This document shows positions 35,037-43,614 of a stretch of 64,000 nt of DNA, one piece after another. Source of the DNA: Rhodospirillales bacterium (GTDB lineage Bacteria; Pseudomonadota; Alphaproteobacteria; Micavibrionales; Micavibrionaceae); contig JACKIU010000001.1 in NCBI GenBank assembly GCA_020638295.1, forward strand, positions 124,001-188,000. The letters are read 5' to 3'. The notes beneath the pieces were generated by a model. The model was not told where the DNA came from. It did not search any database and saw nothing but the letters and a program-made list of their open reading frames with translations. Both the position numbers and the translations under genes were made by a program. The first letter of the stretch is position 1; each line of letters starts with the position of its first letter.

Positions 35037-36475
35037 GGCGGATGTTATTCGAGCTTATCCTAAATCATGCCCCTGAAAAGATCGCCCTGCGCGATGAAAC
35101 GCAGAGCGTGCGCTATGGCGATCTGGGCCGCGAAGTCCAAAATCGCGTCGAAGCGCTGGACGGCGTATCGGTTTTGGCGATCGCTCTGGATAACAGTGTT
35201 GACTGGGTTTTGTGGGATCTGGCGGCCCTGAAAGCCGGAACTCCTTGCGTGCCCGTCCCGCCGTTCTTTACGCCTGAACAGATTTTTCATTCTCTCCAAT
35301 CCGCCGGTGTTACGCATATCCTTTCCCCCGAAGGGCTGCGTAATACCGGGACGGAGAGAAAGGACGTTCTGCCTAAAGGAACGGCCAAGGTGACGTTTAC
35401 CTCCGGCACGACCGGAACGCCGAAGGGCGTATGTCTGCCGCGAAGCGCGATGGAGAATGTGGCAGGCAGTATCGTTGAAGTTTTGGGCAATGAGTTTGCA
35501 GGCACACATGCTAGTGTTTTGCCGCTGGCCGTGCTGCTGGAAAATGTCGCGGGCCTTTATGCCGGACTGATAGCCGGGTGTGCGATTGAGCTGACTGGTT
35601 TGAATAACTTTGGTCAAAATTACGAACATCTTCACAATGTCCTAAAAAGCAGCAAAGCAACATCCGTCATTCTGGTGCCGGAAATCCTGCGGGTATTGAT
35701 GGCACAAATTGCCATTCAAGGCGCATTACCGGATTTAAAATTTATCGCTGTGGGCGGATCGAAGATCGACCCGGCGCTGGTAATGCAGGCGCGGAGCATA
35801 GGCTTGCCGGTATATGAAGGATATGGGCTGTCCGAATGCGCTTCTGTCGTTTCACTCAACACCCCCAAAGAAGATAAACCCGGCAGCGTGGGCAAACTGC
35901 TGGCGCATGTGAAGGCCCGGATTGTTAATGGTGAAATTCAAATCGAGAATCCCGGTTTTCTGGGCTATGTTTCAGCATCGTCATTGCGAGAAGGCAACGC
36001 CGACGAAGCAATCCAGCGGCCACAGGAAAAATCACTGGGTTGCTTCGCTGACGCTCGCAATGACGTATTTGCAACGGGGGATTTAGGGGATTTCGATGAA
36101 GACGGCTTTCTATCTGTCACAGGGCGTAAGAAAAACGTTCTGATTACGTCTTACGGCCGCAATGTCTCGCCGGAATGGGTTGAGAGTGTGTTGCTGGCTC
36201 ACCCTGCCATTGCTCAGGCTGTCGTCTATGGTGATGCACAACCGCATTTGTCCGCAATACTTGTTCCCTCATCGGCCCAAGCCAATATTCAATCGGCTGT
36301 AAACACTGCCAATCATAGCTTGCCCGATTATGCGCAGATTAAAGATTTTAAGACTTCCTCCCCGTTCACGGTTGAGGGCGGCTTGCTCACAGGAACAGGC
36401 CGTCCTCGCCGCGAACAGATTTTAAACCTCTATACAAAGGAGAAGCCCTATGAGCTTTTACGATCAACTGGTTAA
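35033..36475 (+). CDS. AMP-dependent acyl ligase (ANL superfamily) with palindromic insertion
   Basis: 480 residues. The ATP loop TFTSGTTGTPKG (about 122-133), YEGYGLSE and ATGDLGDFDEDGF followed by TGRKKNVLITSYGRN are the ANL core motifs. It should activate a carboxylic acid, probably a fatty or aryl acid, as an adenylate. The position of the usual A10 lysine reads GTGRPRREQIL, with Arg in place of Lys. Residues about 316-345 are encoded by a palindromic repeat (35979-36065, 29 codons) placed just before the FATGDLGDF motif; without it the sequence would join smoothly. The start overlaps the preceding stop; an ATG nine bases downstream is an alternative. It overlaps the next gene by 26 bp. 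Confidence 0.88.
   Translation: MRRMLFELILNHAPEKIALRDETQSVRYGDLGREVQNRVEALDGVSVLAIALDNSVDWVLWDLAALKAGTPCVPVPPFFTPEQIFHSLQSAGVTHILSPEGLRNTGTERKDVLPKGTAKVTFTSGTTGTPKGVCLPRSAMENVAGSIVEVLGNEFAGTHASVLPLAVLLENVAGLYAGLIAGCAIELTGLNNFGQNYEHLHNVLKSSKATSVILVPEILRVLMAQIAIQGALPDLKFIAVGGSKIDPALVMQARSIGLPVYEGYGLSECASVVSLNTPKEDKPGSVGKLLAHVKARIVNGEIQIENPGFLGYVSASSLREGNADEAIQRPQEKSLGCFADARNDVFATGDLGDFDEDGFLSVTGRKKNVLITSYGRNVSPEWVESVLLAHPAIAQAVVYGDAQPHLSAILVPSSAQANIQSAVNTANHSLPDYAQIKDFKTSSPFTVEGGLLTGTGRPRREQILNLYTKEKPYELLRSTG
35979..36065. repeat. Palindromic repeat family A, copy 3 (in-frame in acyl ligase gene)
   Basis: CGTCATTGCGAG at 35979 mirrors CTCGCAATGACG ending at 36065; inside, GACGAAGCAATCCAG faces TGGGTTGCTTCGC. 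Length is 87 bp, exactly 29 codons, so the ligase frame continues. It encodes the stretch SSLREGNADEAIQ to ARNDV. Confidence 0.92.
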
Positions 36476-37121
36476 GGAAACGGAATCCGCACGGGCAGAA
36501 CTCTACACCGTGCCACAACTCATCGACGGGATGCAGGGCAATATCTCAAAGGAAACCTATATCGCCTATCTGACCGAGGCCTATCATCATGTGAAGCATA
36601 CAGTTCCGTTTCTGATGAGTATGGGGGCGCGCATTCCGCAGGAAAAGAAATGGCTGCACAAGGCCATTATTGAATATCTCGAAGAAGAAGTCGGGCATGA
36701 GGAATGGATTTTAAACGATATAGAAGCGGCTGGCGGCAACAAAGAATCCGCGCGTAATTCTACCCCGAACCTGGAAACGCAGGTGATGAACGCCTATAAC
36801 TACGATTACATCAACCGCAAAAACCCGATCGGGTTTTTCGGCATGGTGTTTATGTTGGAAAGCACTTCTACGCAAATCGCCAATAAAGGCGCGACGGCTG
36901 TGAAGGACAAGCTGGGCCTGCCGAAGAAAGCATTTTCGTATCTTTACTCGCATGGCGAGTTGGATATTTCACACATGAAGTTCTTTGAGGAAACGGTCGG
37001 CAAGATTACCGACCCTGAAGACAGGGCCGCGATTATCGAAGTCGCACAAAATACATTCCGGCTGTTCGCCAATGTCTTTCGCTCTATTCCACATGAAGGA
37101 GGAATGAAAGATGCCGCTTAA
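36450..37121 (+). CDS. Haem-oxygenase-like diiron oxidase candidate (TenA/PqqC-like fold)
   Basis: 223 residues, all-helical, of the iron-containing redox enzyme group related to UndA and CADD. Likely metal ligands are in EYLEEEVGHEEW (Glu80-x2-His83), the FMLESTST helix (Glu137) and HGELDISHMKFFEE (Asp172 and His175, with His168 nearby). Enzymes of this class oxidise fatty acids or amino acids; UndA turns lauric acid into 1-undecene. The gene overlaps the ligase upstream and the dehydrogenase downstream, indicating coupled translation. A thiaminase-like role is less likely because no thiamine genes are near. Confidence 0.82.
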   Translation: MSFYDQLVKETESARAELYTVPQLIDGMQGNISKETYIAYLTEAYHHVKHTVPFLMSMGARIPQEKKWLHKAIIEYLEEEVGHEEWILNDIEAAGGNKESARNSTPNLETQVMNAYNYDYINRKNPIGFFGMVFMLESTSTQIANKGATAVKDKLGLPKKAFSYLYSHGELDISHMKFFEETVGKITDPEDRAAIIEVAQNTFRLFANVFRSIPHEGGMKDAA

Positions 37122-37899
37122 AGGAAAAACCGTTTTCATCACCGGTGGAACCGGTGGTATTGGAACGCCGTTGGTCAACCGCTTGACTGAGGCAGGCGCC
37201 GCAGTGCGCGCCTATGACATTGCAAAAGACGGCGACCTGATCGCCAATCTCGATCATGTCTGCGCCTCTTTACAGAAAAACACACCGGATATTTTGATCA
37301 ATATGGCCGGGGTTGTTCGTTTTGATTATTGCGAAAACCAGCCTGTCGATGCTTTGCTCGATCTCAATTTGCGTGTGCCGATGCGCCTGACACAGGCCGT
37401 CCTGCCCGCAATGAAAGAGCGCAATAGCGGACAAATCGTCAATATCGGCACGATGACGGCTCTTATTCCGCTGCCGCATGTTACCGGGTACGCGGCGGCG
37501 AAAGGCGGGCTGAAGATCTTTTCCGATGCCCTGCGGCGTGAGCTTGGCGGTACAAATGTCAATGTTACGGTTATTTCCCCGCGCGCGGTGCGCACGCCGA
37601 TGAATCACGGGCCGCAAGGCGAGGTCAACAAACGCGCAGGCATCAAGGATGATTTGCCAGAAGACGTTGCACAGCGGATTTTCGAAGCCATTTGCAAAAA
37701 AGAAGCCGATGTGCGTATCGGCTGGCCGGAGCGTTTTTTTGCGTTCATGCATGCCGTGTTCCCGAAAATTATCGACCAAGGCTTGCAGAAAAACCGTGAG
37801 ATCGGTGAAGAGATTTTAAATAAACATCACCAGACAAAGGAGAGAAATGATGAAAAAATTACCCCCAACGATATTGTTCAGCACCGCGCTGCTTCTTAA
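37111..37899 (+). CDS. Short-chain dehydrogenase/reductase
   Basis: 262 residues. NAD(P)-binding TGGTGGIG (about residues 11-18), NMAG (about 69), a serine-region NIGTMTALIPLPHVTG and the active-site YAAAK. The family reduces ketones or aldehydes or oxidises alcohols. It starts 11 bp inside the oxidase gene and overlaps the next by 53 bp. In this cluster it could reduce an aldehyde or keto product of the ligase and oxidase. Confidence 0.88.
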   Translation: MPLKGKTVFITGGTGGIGTPLVNRLTEAGAAVRAYDIAKDGDLIANLDHVCASLQKNTPDILINMAGVVRFDYCENQPVDALLDLNLRVPMRLTQAVLPAMKERNSGQIVNIGTMTALIPLPHVTGYAAAKGGLKIFSDALRRELGGTNVNVTVISPRAVRTPMNHGPQGEVNKRAGIKDDLPEDVAQRIFEAICKKEADVRIGWPERFFAFMHAVFPKIIDQGLQKNREIGEEILNKHHQTKERNDEKITPNDIVQHRAAS

Positions 37900-38623
37900 T
37901 ATCAGCCTACCCGCGCATGCGGAAGATGTTTGGACGTTGCGCGAGCAACCCGTTCAAACATATCAACAGCCTGATCAAGCCCAGCCAATGGAAACGGTCA
38001 TGGCGGAGACAATCAGTCCCATGGATCAGGATATCGCCGCATTGCAAAAGGAATGGGCGCGTATCAAATATCAGATGAGCAACGAGGATCAGAAACTTGA
38101 GGCTATTCATCGGCTGGAAACACAGGCGGCCTCTGTCAGTGCTAAATATCCGGCCAATGCCGAGCCTAAAATCTGGGAAGGAATTATTCTGTCCACCGAT
38201 GCCGGCATTGTCAAAGGCATGTCCGCCCTCGGAAAAGTCAAGAAAGCCAAGGCTCTTTTTGAAACGTCCATTCAGCAAAACCCTACAGCCATGGATGGTT
38301 CCGCACATACCTCTCTCGGTTCGCTTTATTATCAGGTGCCGGGATGGCCGGTGGCTTTTGGCGATGACGAGGAAGCTGAAAAGCATCTTAAGCAAGCCTT
38401 ACGAATGAACCCGAACGGCATCGACCCGAACTTCTTCTATGGTGATTTCCTGTTGCAGGATGATCGCTTGGAAGAAGCCAAAACCTATCTAAACCGGGCG
38501 TTACAGGCTCCTGATCGTCCAAGCCGCGAACTGGCCGATGCCGGGCGCAGACAGGAAATCAAGGCTGCTCTTGCGCAAATCGACCAAAAACGTAAAGAGA
38601 AAGATAAACCGAAATATAACTAG
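37847..38623 (+). CDS. Exported tetratricopeptide-repeat protein
   Basis: 258 residues with a signal peptide (about 1-25, cut after AHA) and helical repeats from about residue 85 (ALFETSIQQNPTAMDGSAHTSLGSLYYQ, EKHLKQALRMNPNG, AKTYLNRALQAP quoted in part). The layout of a pair-helix region with VPGWPVAFGDDEEA resembles TatT-like periplasmic TPR proteins. RBS AGGAG precedes the ATG. Its job is unknown; its position between the dehydrogenase and the glycosyltransferase suggests either module could use it. Confidence 0.75.
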   Translation: MMKKLPPTILFSTALLLNISLPAHAEDVWTLREQPVQTYQQPDQAQPMETVMAETISPMDQDIAALQKEWARIKYQMSNEDQKLEAIHRLETQAASVSAKYPANAEPKIWEGIILSTDAGIVKGMSALGKVKKAKALFETSIQQNPTAMDGSAHTSLGSLYYQVPGWPVAFGDDEEAEKHLKQALRMNPNGIDPNFFYGDFLLQDDRLEEAKTYLNRALQAPDRPSRELADAGRRQEIKAALAQIDQKRKEKDKPKYN

Positions 38624-38638
38624 GAAGATTAGACTCCT

Positions 38639-39364
38639 ATGATTTCTGTGATCGTTCCTGTTTACAACGAACAAGATAACGTTGAACCTTTGATAAAAGA
38701 ACTGATGGCAGCGTCAGAGATGCTGCCTATCAGCGAGTTTATCTATGTTGATGACGCCAGCACGGATAGGACACAGGAAACGCTCAGGCAGATAAGGGAG
38801 AGCACTCCGCTTTTGCGCATTATTCGGCATAGCGTCCGGTCCGGCCAGTCTGCTGCGTTTATGACAGGCGTCAGGGCCGCCGGAAACTCTCTTGTCGCCC
38901 TGATGGACGGGGATGGGCAAAATAATCCGGCTGACATCAAACAGCTTTACGAATGTTTTCGTGACAATGAAAAGAACAATAAAAAAATAATGGTAGCGGG
39001 TTGGAGAATGAAGCGCCAAGATTCATCTTTACGGCGCATTTCATCAAAACTGGCTAACGGTATCCGCTCATTTTTCTTAGGTGACGGGGTTAAAGACACC
39101 GGGTGTTCCCTGAAGCTGATACGCCGGGAAGATTATCTGCGTCTTCCGTATTTCAATCACATGCATCGTTTTCTGCCTGCTCTTTTGCACAGAGATCATG
39201 TGCAAATCTGCCAGGTAGGGGTTTCTCACCGTCCACGTATCGCCGGAAAGTCGAAGTACGGTTTCTGGAACAGATTCTGGGTTGGAATTCTGGATCTTTT
39301 CGGCGTAAAATGGCTGCTTTCACGCGGCTTTTCTGAAAAATTATCTGTAAGAGAAATTCTCTAA
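38639..39364 (+). CDS. Family 2 glycosyltransferase, polyprenyl-phosphate type
   Basis: 241 residues with the GT2 start VIVPVYNEQDNVEPL, the metal motifs YVDDASTD and MDGDGQNNP, and a C-terminal KYGFWNRFWVGILDL segment typical of the dolichyl-/polyprenyl-phosphate mannose synthase and ArnC group. It has no C-terminal membrane pair, so it should act at the inner-membrane surface and load a sugar onto undecaprenyl phosphate. A LAB_N protein and an ArnT-like transferase follow directly. Confidence 0.88.
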   Translation: MISVIVPVYNEQDNVEPLIKELMAASEMLPISEFIYVDDASTDRTQETLRQIRESTPLLRIIRHSVRSGQSAAFMTGVRAAGNSLVALMDGDGQNNPADIKQLYECFRDNEKNNKKIMVAGWRMKRQDSSLRRISSKLANGIRSFFLGDGVKDTGCSLKLIRREDYLRLPYFNHMHRFLPALLHRDHVQICQVGVSHRPRIAGKSKYGFWNRFWVGILDLFGVKWLLSRGFSEKLSVREIL

Positions 39365-39376
39365 AGGGTTTTGTTG

Positions 39377-39652
39377 ATGAATAGTGAAACACTATGGCTT
39401 GTTATCGGCTTTCTTGGTCAGTCGCTTTTTTTTATGCGCTTTTTTGTGCAATGGCTGGCGTCCGAAAAGGCCAAACGAAGCACAATCCCGAACCTGTTCT
39501 GGTATTTCAGCATTGGAGGAGGAGTAATCCTGTTATCCTACGCCATTTACCGGCAGGATCCCGTTTTTATCCTGGGGCAATCCATGGGGCTGCTTATCTA
39601 TGCACGCAATATCTATTTTATCAGAAAAGAAAAAAATGAAGCGGCTTCCTGA
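39377..39652 (+). CDS. LAB_N domain membrane protein
   Basis: 91 residues with three hydrophobic helices. The start (ETLWLVIGFLGQSLFFMRFFVQWLASEKAKRSTIP, in part: GQSLFFMRFFVQW) matches the LAB_N domain (lipid-A-disaccharide synthase N-terminal family), small proteins often placed between a GT2 and a GT83 gene. TTG codons at 39371 and 39374 precede the preferred ATG at 39377. The stop lies inside the next gene (17-bp overlap). A flippase or accessory role for a lipid-linked sugar is plausible but unproven. Confidence 0.85.
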   Translation: MNSETLWLVIGFLGQSLFFMRFFVQWLASEKAKRSTIPNLFWYFSIGGGVILLSYAIYRQDPVFILGQSMGLLIYARNIYFIRKEKNEAAS

Positions 39653-41018
39653 GTGTTCCTATATAGGATTTCTTGTTCTTCTGTTCATAGCGTCATATTT
39701 CTTAAAACCTCTCATGCCCATTGATGAAACGCGGTATATGAGCGTGGCTTGGGAGATGTTTCTGCAAAAAAACTACTTTGTTTTAAGCCTGAACTTCGAA
39801 CCGTATCACCATAAGCCGCCTTTTCTTTTCTGGATGATCAATCTCATGTGGAATATTTTCGGCGTCAGCCGCTGGGCAGGCCTGATTCCCATTTTTGTTG
39901 CTTCCTTGTCAGTTACGTTGTTGACAAAAAAGCTGGCTGAAATTTTGCTTCCAGACAGGGAAAATATTACAAAACTTATCCCGTGGCTTATGATGGGGTC
40001 CGTTCCGTTCCTGATTTACAGCACGCTTGTTATGTTCGATATGATGCTGACGGTTTGTGTCCTTCTGACCCTTGTTCTCTTCCTGTCCTATGCCTGGAAC
40101 GGGAAACTTTTTCTTCCTCTGCTGGCCGGTCTGTGTATGGGCGCAGGCGTTCTGGTCAAAGGGCCCGTCATGTACCTGTACATTCTCTGGCCGCTTCTTT
40201 TATATCCGTTCTGGAGGGCAGAGGGGCACGCAGCCACCGCCCCGAAATTTTATCTGTCTGTCTTTCTGGCGGTTTGTGTTTCATCCATCCCCGTTCTTTT
40301 ATGGCTGGCCCCGACCCTTCGGCAAACCGATGGCGATTTTGCTTTCTGGCTGCTCTGGAAACAAACTACCGGACGCATCACGGGAAATTTCAGTTCTTCC
40401 CACGCGCGGCCCGTATTTTATTATTTTACTATTATGCCGGTTTTATTTTTGCCTTGGGCACTGTATCCGCGTCTGTATAAAAATATAAAGTCCATCGACA
40501 TTCATGCATGGCCATTCAAATTTCTGGCAGCGGCAACAATACCGGTCTTTATCAGTTTCAGCCTGATTGTCGGCAAACAACCGCACTATCTCCTGCCACT
40601 ACTTCCTTCAGCCATCATCTTGGTTGCGTATACGATGGAAGCGGTAAATCTGCAGAAAGTACGAAATGCCGCCCTTTGGATGCTCGTTTTGACAATTTCC
40701 CTTCTGATAGGGGCATCACAGACACTCTTTAGAAATTTTCATCTGGAGACCCTTGCCCCAATCTATCAGGAGAACAGTGACAGAGACTGGGCTTTCGTGC
40801 ATAAATACCAAGGGGAACTGGGCTTTGTCGCGCGCGTGGAAAAACACATCGATAGTATTGATCTGAAGGATCTGCCTGAATGGTTTAAAAACCATCCTGA
40901 TGGTTTCGCCTTTGTGCGCTACGGTCCCGACAATGATTTGGAAGCCTATGAAGAGGTTATGTCCATCCCATACAGGGGCAAGGATATGGGGGTTTTTAAA
41001 AAGAGCGGGAAGATATAA
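39636..41018 (+). CDS. ArnT/PMT-like glycosyltransferase (GT83 type)
   Basis: 460 residues with about ten to twelve membrane helices. The first periplasmic loop has PIDETRYMSVAWEMF with the acidic residue used by the GT-C fold, followed by HHKPPFLFWMIN, as in ArnT. It should move a sugar from undecaprenyl phosphate to lipid A or another envelope acceptor. The start at 39636 is inside the LAB_N gene; an in-frame ATG at 39600 is less likely. Downstream lies a two-component system, a setting reminiscent of PmrAB/ArnT control of lipid A charge. Confidence 0.87.
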   Translation: MKRLPECSYIGFLVLLFIASYFLKPLMPIDETRYMSVAWEMFLQKNYFVLSLNFEPYHHKPPFLFWMINLMWNIFGVSRWAGLIPIFVASLSVTLLTKKLAEILLPDRENITKLIPWLMMGSVPFLIYSTLVMFDMMLTVCVLLTLVLFLSYAWNGKLFLPLLAGLCMGAGVLVKGPVMYLYILWPLLLYPFWRAEGHAATAPKFYLSVFLAVCVSSIPVLLWLAPTLRQTDGDFAFWLLWKQTTGRITGNFSSSHARPVFYYFTIMPVLFLPWALYPRLYKNIKSIDIHAWPFKFLAAATIPVFISFSLIVGKQPHYLLPLLPSAIILVAYTMEAVNLQKVRNAALWMLVLTISLLIGASQTLFRNFHLETLAPIYQENSDRDWAFVHKYQGELGFVARVEKHIDSIDLKDLPEWFKNHPDGFAFVRYGPDNDLEAYEEVMSIPYRGKDMGVFKKSGKI

Positions 41019-41064
41019 CATACATAACCTGTCCTGAAAGGTATAAAACGGAAGGAATGGATGG

Positions 41065-41721
41065 TTGCGCGTACTTTTGGTTGAAGATGATGTGATGCTT
41101 GGCAAAGCCACGGTGGAGGGATTGAAGACTTCCTTTGCCGTGGACTGGTGCGAGTCGGCGGAAGATGCGGGAGAAGCTCTGGCGACAGCTTCTTATGCCC
41201 TGATTGTTCTGGATATCAACCTGCCTGGCGCATCGGGACTGGATTTATTGCGGAATTTAAGACAGGAGAAGTGCCAGATTCCGATTCTGCTGCTTACGGC
41301 TCGCGACGCCGTGCACCACCGCGTTGAGGGGCTCAATGCCGGAGCGGATGATTATCTGGTCAAGCCGTTCGATCTGGATGAATTGCTGGCCCGTTGCGCC
41401 GCTCTGATCCGGCGCAGTTCAGGGGAAGCCAGCCCGGTGATCACACACAAGGATATAACTTACGAACCGGCTAGCGGCCATGTAGAATTGGAGGGGAAAA
41501 CGATTAGTCTTTCTAGCCGTGAACGTACTATTTTCGATTGCCTGATCCGCAATATCGATCGGCCCGTCTCCAAAGACAAAATTACAGAAAGCGTCTATGA
41601 CTGGTCGTCCGAGGAAATCGAAAGTAATACGATAGAGGTTCATATCGCATCCTTACGCCGCAAGCTTGGGCGCGATCTGATCAAGACAATTCGCGGCGTG
41701 GGGTATATTATTCCCAAATGA
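41065..41721 (+). CDS. OmpR/PhoB-family response regulator
   Basis: 218 residues: receiver domain with acidic pocket VEDD, phosphoacceptor Asp50 in LDINLPG, Lys in VKPFD, then a winged-helix DNA-binding domain (about 125-218, ending IKTIRGVGYIIPK). The start is TTG at 41065; GGAA lies a little upstream. Its stop overlaps the kinase start (ATGA). QseB/PmrA/TctD-like members of this group often regulate envelope genes, which matches the ArnT-like gene 46 bp upstream. Confidence 0.92.
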   Translation: MRVLLVEDDVMLGKATVEGLKTSFAVDWCESAEDAGEALATASYALIVLDINLPGASGLDLLRNLRQEKCQIPILLLTARDAVHHRVEGLNAGADDYLVKPFDLDELLARCAALIRRSSGEASPVITHKDITYEPASGHVELEGKTISLSSRERTIFDCLIRNIDRPVSKDKITESVYDWSSEEIESNTIEVHIASLRRKLGRDLIKTIRGVGYIIPK

Positions 41722-43052
41722 AACAAACCTATTCCCTTCGCAGCCGACTCATCGCTTGGATCAGCATTCCCATCATCGTTGCCACGTTATTGGCATTGGG
41801 CATGAGTTATCACTTCGCCAAGAAGGAAATCGAGGAAGTCTATGACGCGCAGCTCGTCCATTCCGCCAAAGTACTGCTCCAGCTAATCGAGCATGAAATA
41901 GCGCAAGACAAGGAGTTCGACCTCGGCCTTGAAAACCCGGACTTGCAACATAAATATGAACGGAAATTCGGTTTTCGGATTTGGGTTGATAATAACATTA
42001 TCACCCAGTCATCAAACACGGGCATGTTTGCGGGATTTGAAGCACCGCCCGGTTTTTCAAACCAGACCATAGGCAAACACGACTGGCGGTTTTTTGTTTT
42101 TCTCGACCCGGCCAACAACATCAAAATCGAAGTCTCGGAGCGTTACGATATTCGCTATGAACTGGTGATCCAGCTCATGGGCGCCCTGATCCTTCCCGCG
42201 ATTTTGTTTGTACCGCTGATTTTTCTGATTGTCTGGATCGGGGTGCGGAAAGTGTTAAAGCCGGTCGTTAAAATTTCTGCCGATGTTGACCGGCGCGGCA
42301 GTGACGACCTTTCTTCGATCGAAAAAGATGTTCTGCCGCAAGAAATCGCGCCGCTGATCCAGGCTCTTAACCGCTTGTTCAAGCGCATTGAAGAAAGTTT
42401 CAGACGTGAACGTGAATTCACTGACCATGCCGCTCATGAGTTGCGCACGCCGCTGGCGGCGATGAAAACACAAACGCAGGTCTTGATGAAAAAAGCGGCG
42501 ACCGTGCCGGAATGTGCGGAAGGGCTGGAAAACCTGCAATCCTCGATCAACCGGTCGGCTCATCTCATCGAACAGCTTTTATCGCTGGCCCGCCTGCAAA
42601 ACGAGGCTTTGCCGAAGGGCACTATGAATTTATCGGAATGCTTACTGGATGCTGTAGCGAACATCCGTCCACGCGCCGAAGAAAAAACGATCAATTTAAC
42701 GATGGAGATTGCCGAAGACGTGAATATCCACGCGCATGGCGCGTCCATAGACATTTTGCTTAGCAACCTGCTGGATAACGCTGTCAAATACACGCCGGTT
42801 GGCGGCAGTGTTCATATATCACTGGAAAAAAGCGGGACCCTGAAAATTACCGATACCGGGCCGGGCCTGAGCGATAAGGATAAATCCCGTGTCTTTGAAC
42901 GCTTTGTCCGCGCCGATAAATCCGGACAGAACGGTAGCGGCCTCGGCCTGTCCATCGTCAAATGGATTTGCGACGTACACGGTGCGGATATTTCTTTGGA
43001 CAATAATGTCCCGAGTGGTTTGGTTGTCACAGTTACGATGGAAAGCGTTTAA
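41718..43052 (+). CDS. Sensor histidine kinase
   Basis: 444 residues: membrane helices at about 12-32 and 152-176 enclosing a periplasmic domain of some 120 residues, HAMP-like linker, H-box with His240 in DHAAHELRTPLAAMK, N-box LLDNAVKYTP, G1 DTGPGL and G2 GSGLGLSIVK. It is a QseC/TctE/PmrB-like kinase that should phosphorylate the preceding regulator. The stop shares a base with the start of the DUF423 gene. Confidence 0.93.
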   Translation: MKQTYSLRSRLIAWISIPIIVATLLALGMSYHFAKKEIEEVYDAQLVHSAKVLLQLIEHEIAQDKEFDLGLENPDLQHKYERKFGFRIWVDNNIITQSSNTGMFAGFEAPPGFSNQTIGKHDWRFFVFLDPANNIKIEVSERYDIRYELVIQLMGALILPAILFVPLIFLIVWIGVRKVLKPVVKISADVDRRGSDDLSSIEKDVLPQEIAPLIQALNRLFKRIEESFRREREFTDHAAHELRTPLAAMKTQTQVLMKKAATVPECAEGLENLQSSINRSAHLIEQLLSLARLQNEALPKGTMNLSECLLDAVANIRPRAEEKTINLTMEIAEDVNIHAHGASIDILLSNLLDNAVKYTPVGGSVHISLEKSGTLKITDTGPGLSDKDKSRVFERFVRADKSGQNGSGLGLSIVKWICDVHGADISLDNNVPSGLVVTVTMESV

Positions 43053-43414
43053 TGCGGTGGGTTTTAATAACAGCAGCCATCTTCGGTGCTTTTTCTGTTA
43101 TCATCGGCGCAGCCCTGAGGCACCTTGGCGATGATATGAACATGGATAGCCTGCAAATAGCGCTGCACTACCATCAACTGCACAGCGTTGTTTTGCTGGC
43201 GTTTGGCCTTTATGCCCTGAATAAACCGTGTTCTGTAGGCCTCATAGTCCCGGCGGGTTTGTTTATTGCCGGAATATTTCTTTTCAGCGGCAGTCTTTAT
43301 GTGTCGGAACTTTTTTCATGGCCGGGTTTAACCACCCTCACGCCTTTGGGCGGCATAAGTCTGATTGCCGCATGGTTTTCTTTGATTTTGGTTACAAATC
43401 GTTCTTCCTTGTAA
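43052..43414 (+). CDS. DUF423 family membrane protein
   Basis: 120 residues with four hydrophobic helices. The HYHQLHSVVLLAFGLYAL, IFLFSGSLYV and LTPLGGISLIAAWF motifs (parts shown) identify DUF423 (YgdD-like), an inner-membrane family of unknown role. It begins on the last base of the kinase gene and ends the long plus-strand block that starts at 34341. Confidence 0.9.
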   Translation: MRWVLITAAIFGAFSVIIGAALRHLGDDMNMDSLQIALHYHQLHSVVLLAFGLYALNKPCSVGLIVPAGLFIAGIFLFSGSLYVSELFSWPGLTTLTPLGGISLIAAWFSLILVTNRSSL

Positions 43415-43614
43415 TTCCACTCAAAACGGCCAGCGGCTCGCGCTTCTTGAAAAATGTTTGAACTCTCGATGCGTTTTCTCGCTAACCCCTATAAAATGCG
43501 GGTATCATGACAATTTGATCTGCAAAGAATAATGCTCAGACCGGCGTTTTCAGGCCCCGCCTTTTGGGATCTTATTTATACCCCTAAAATAAAAATTGCC
43601 ATTTAGCGGGTTCT

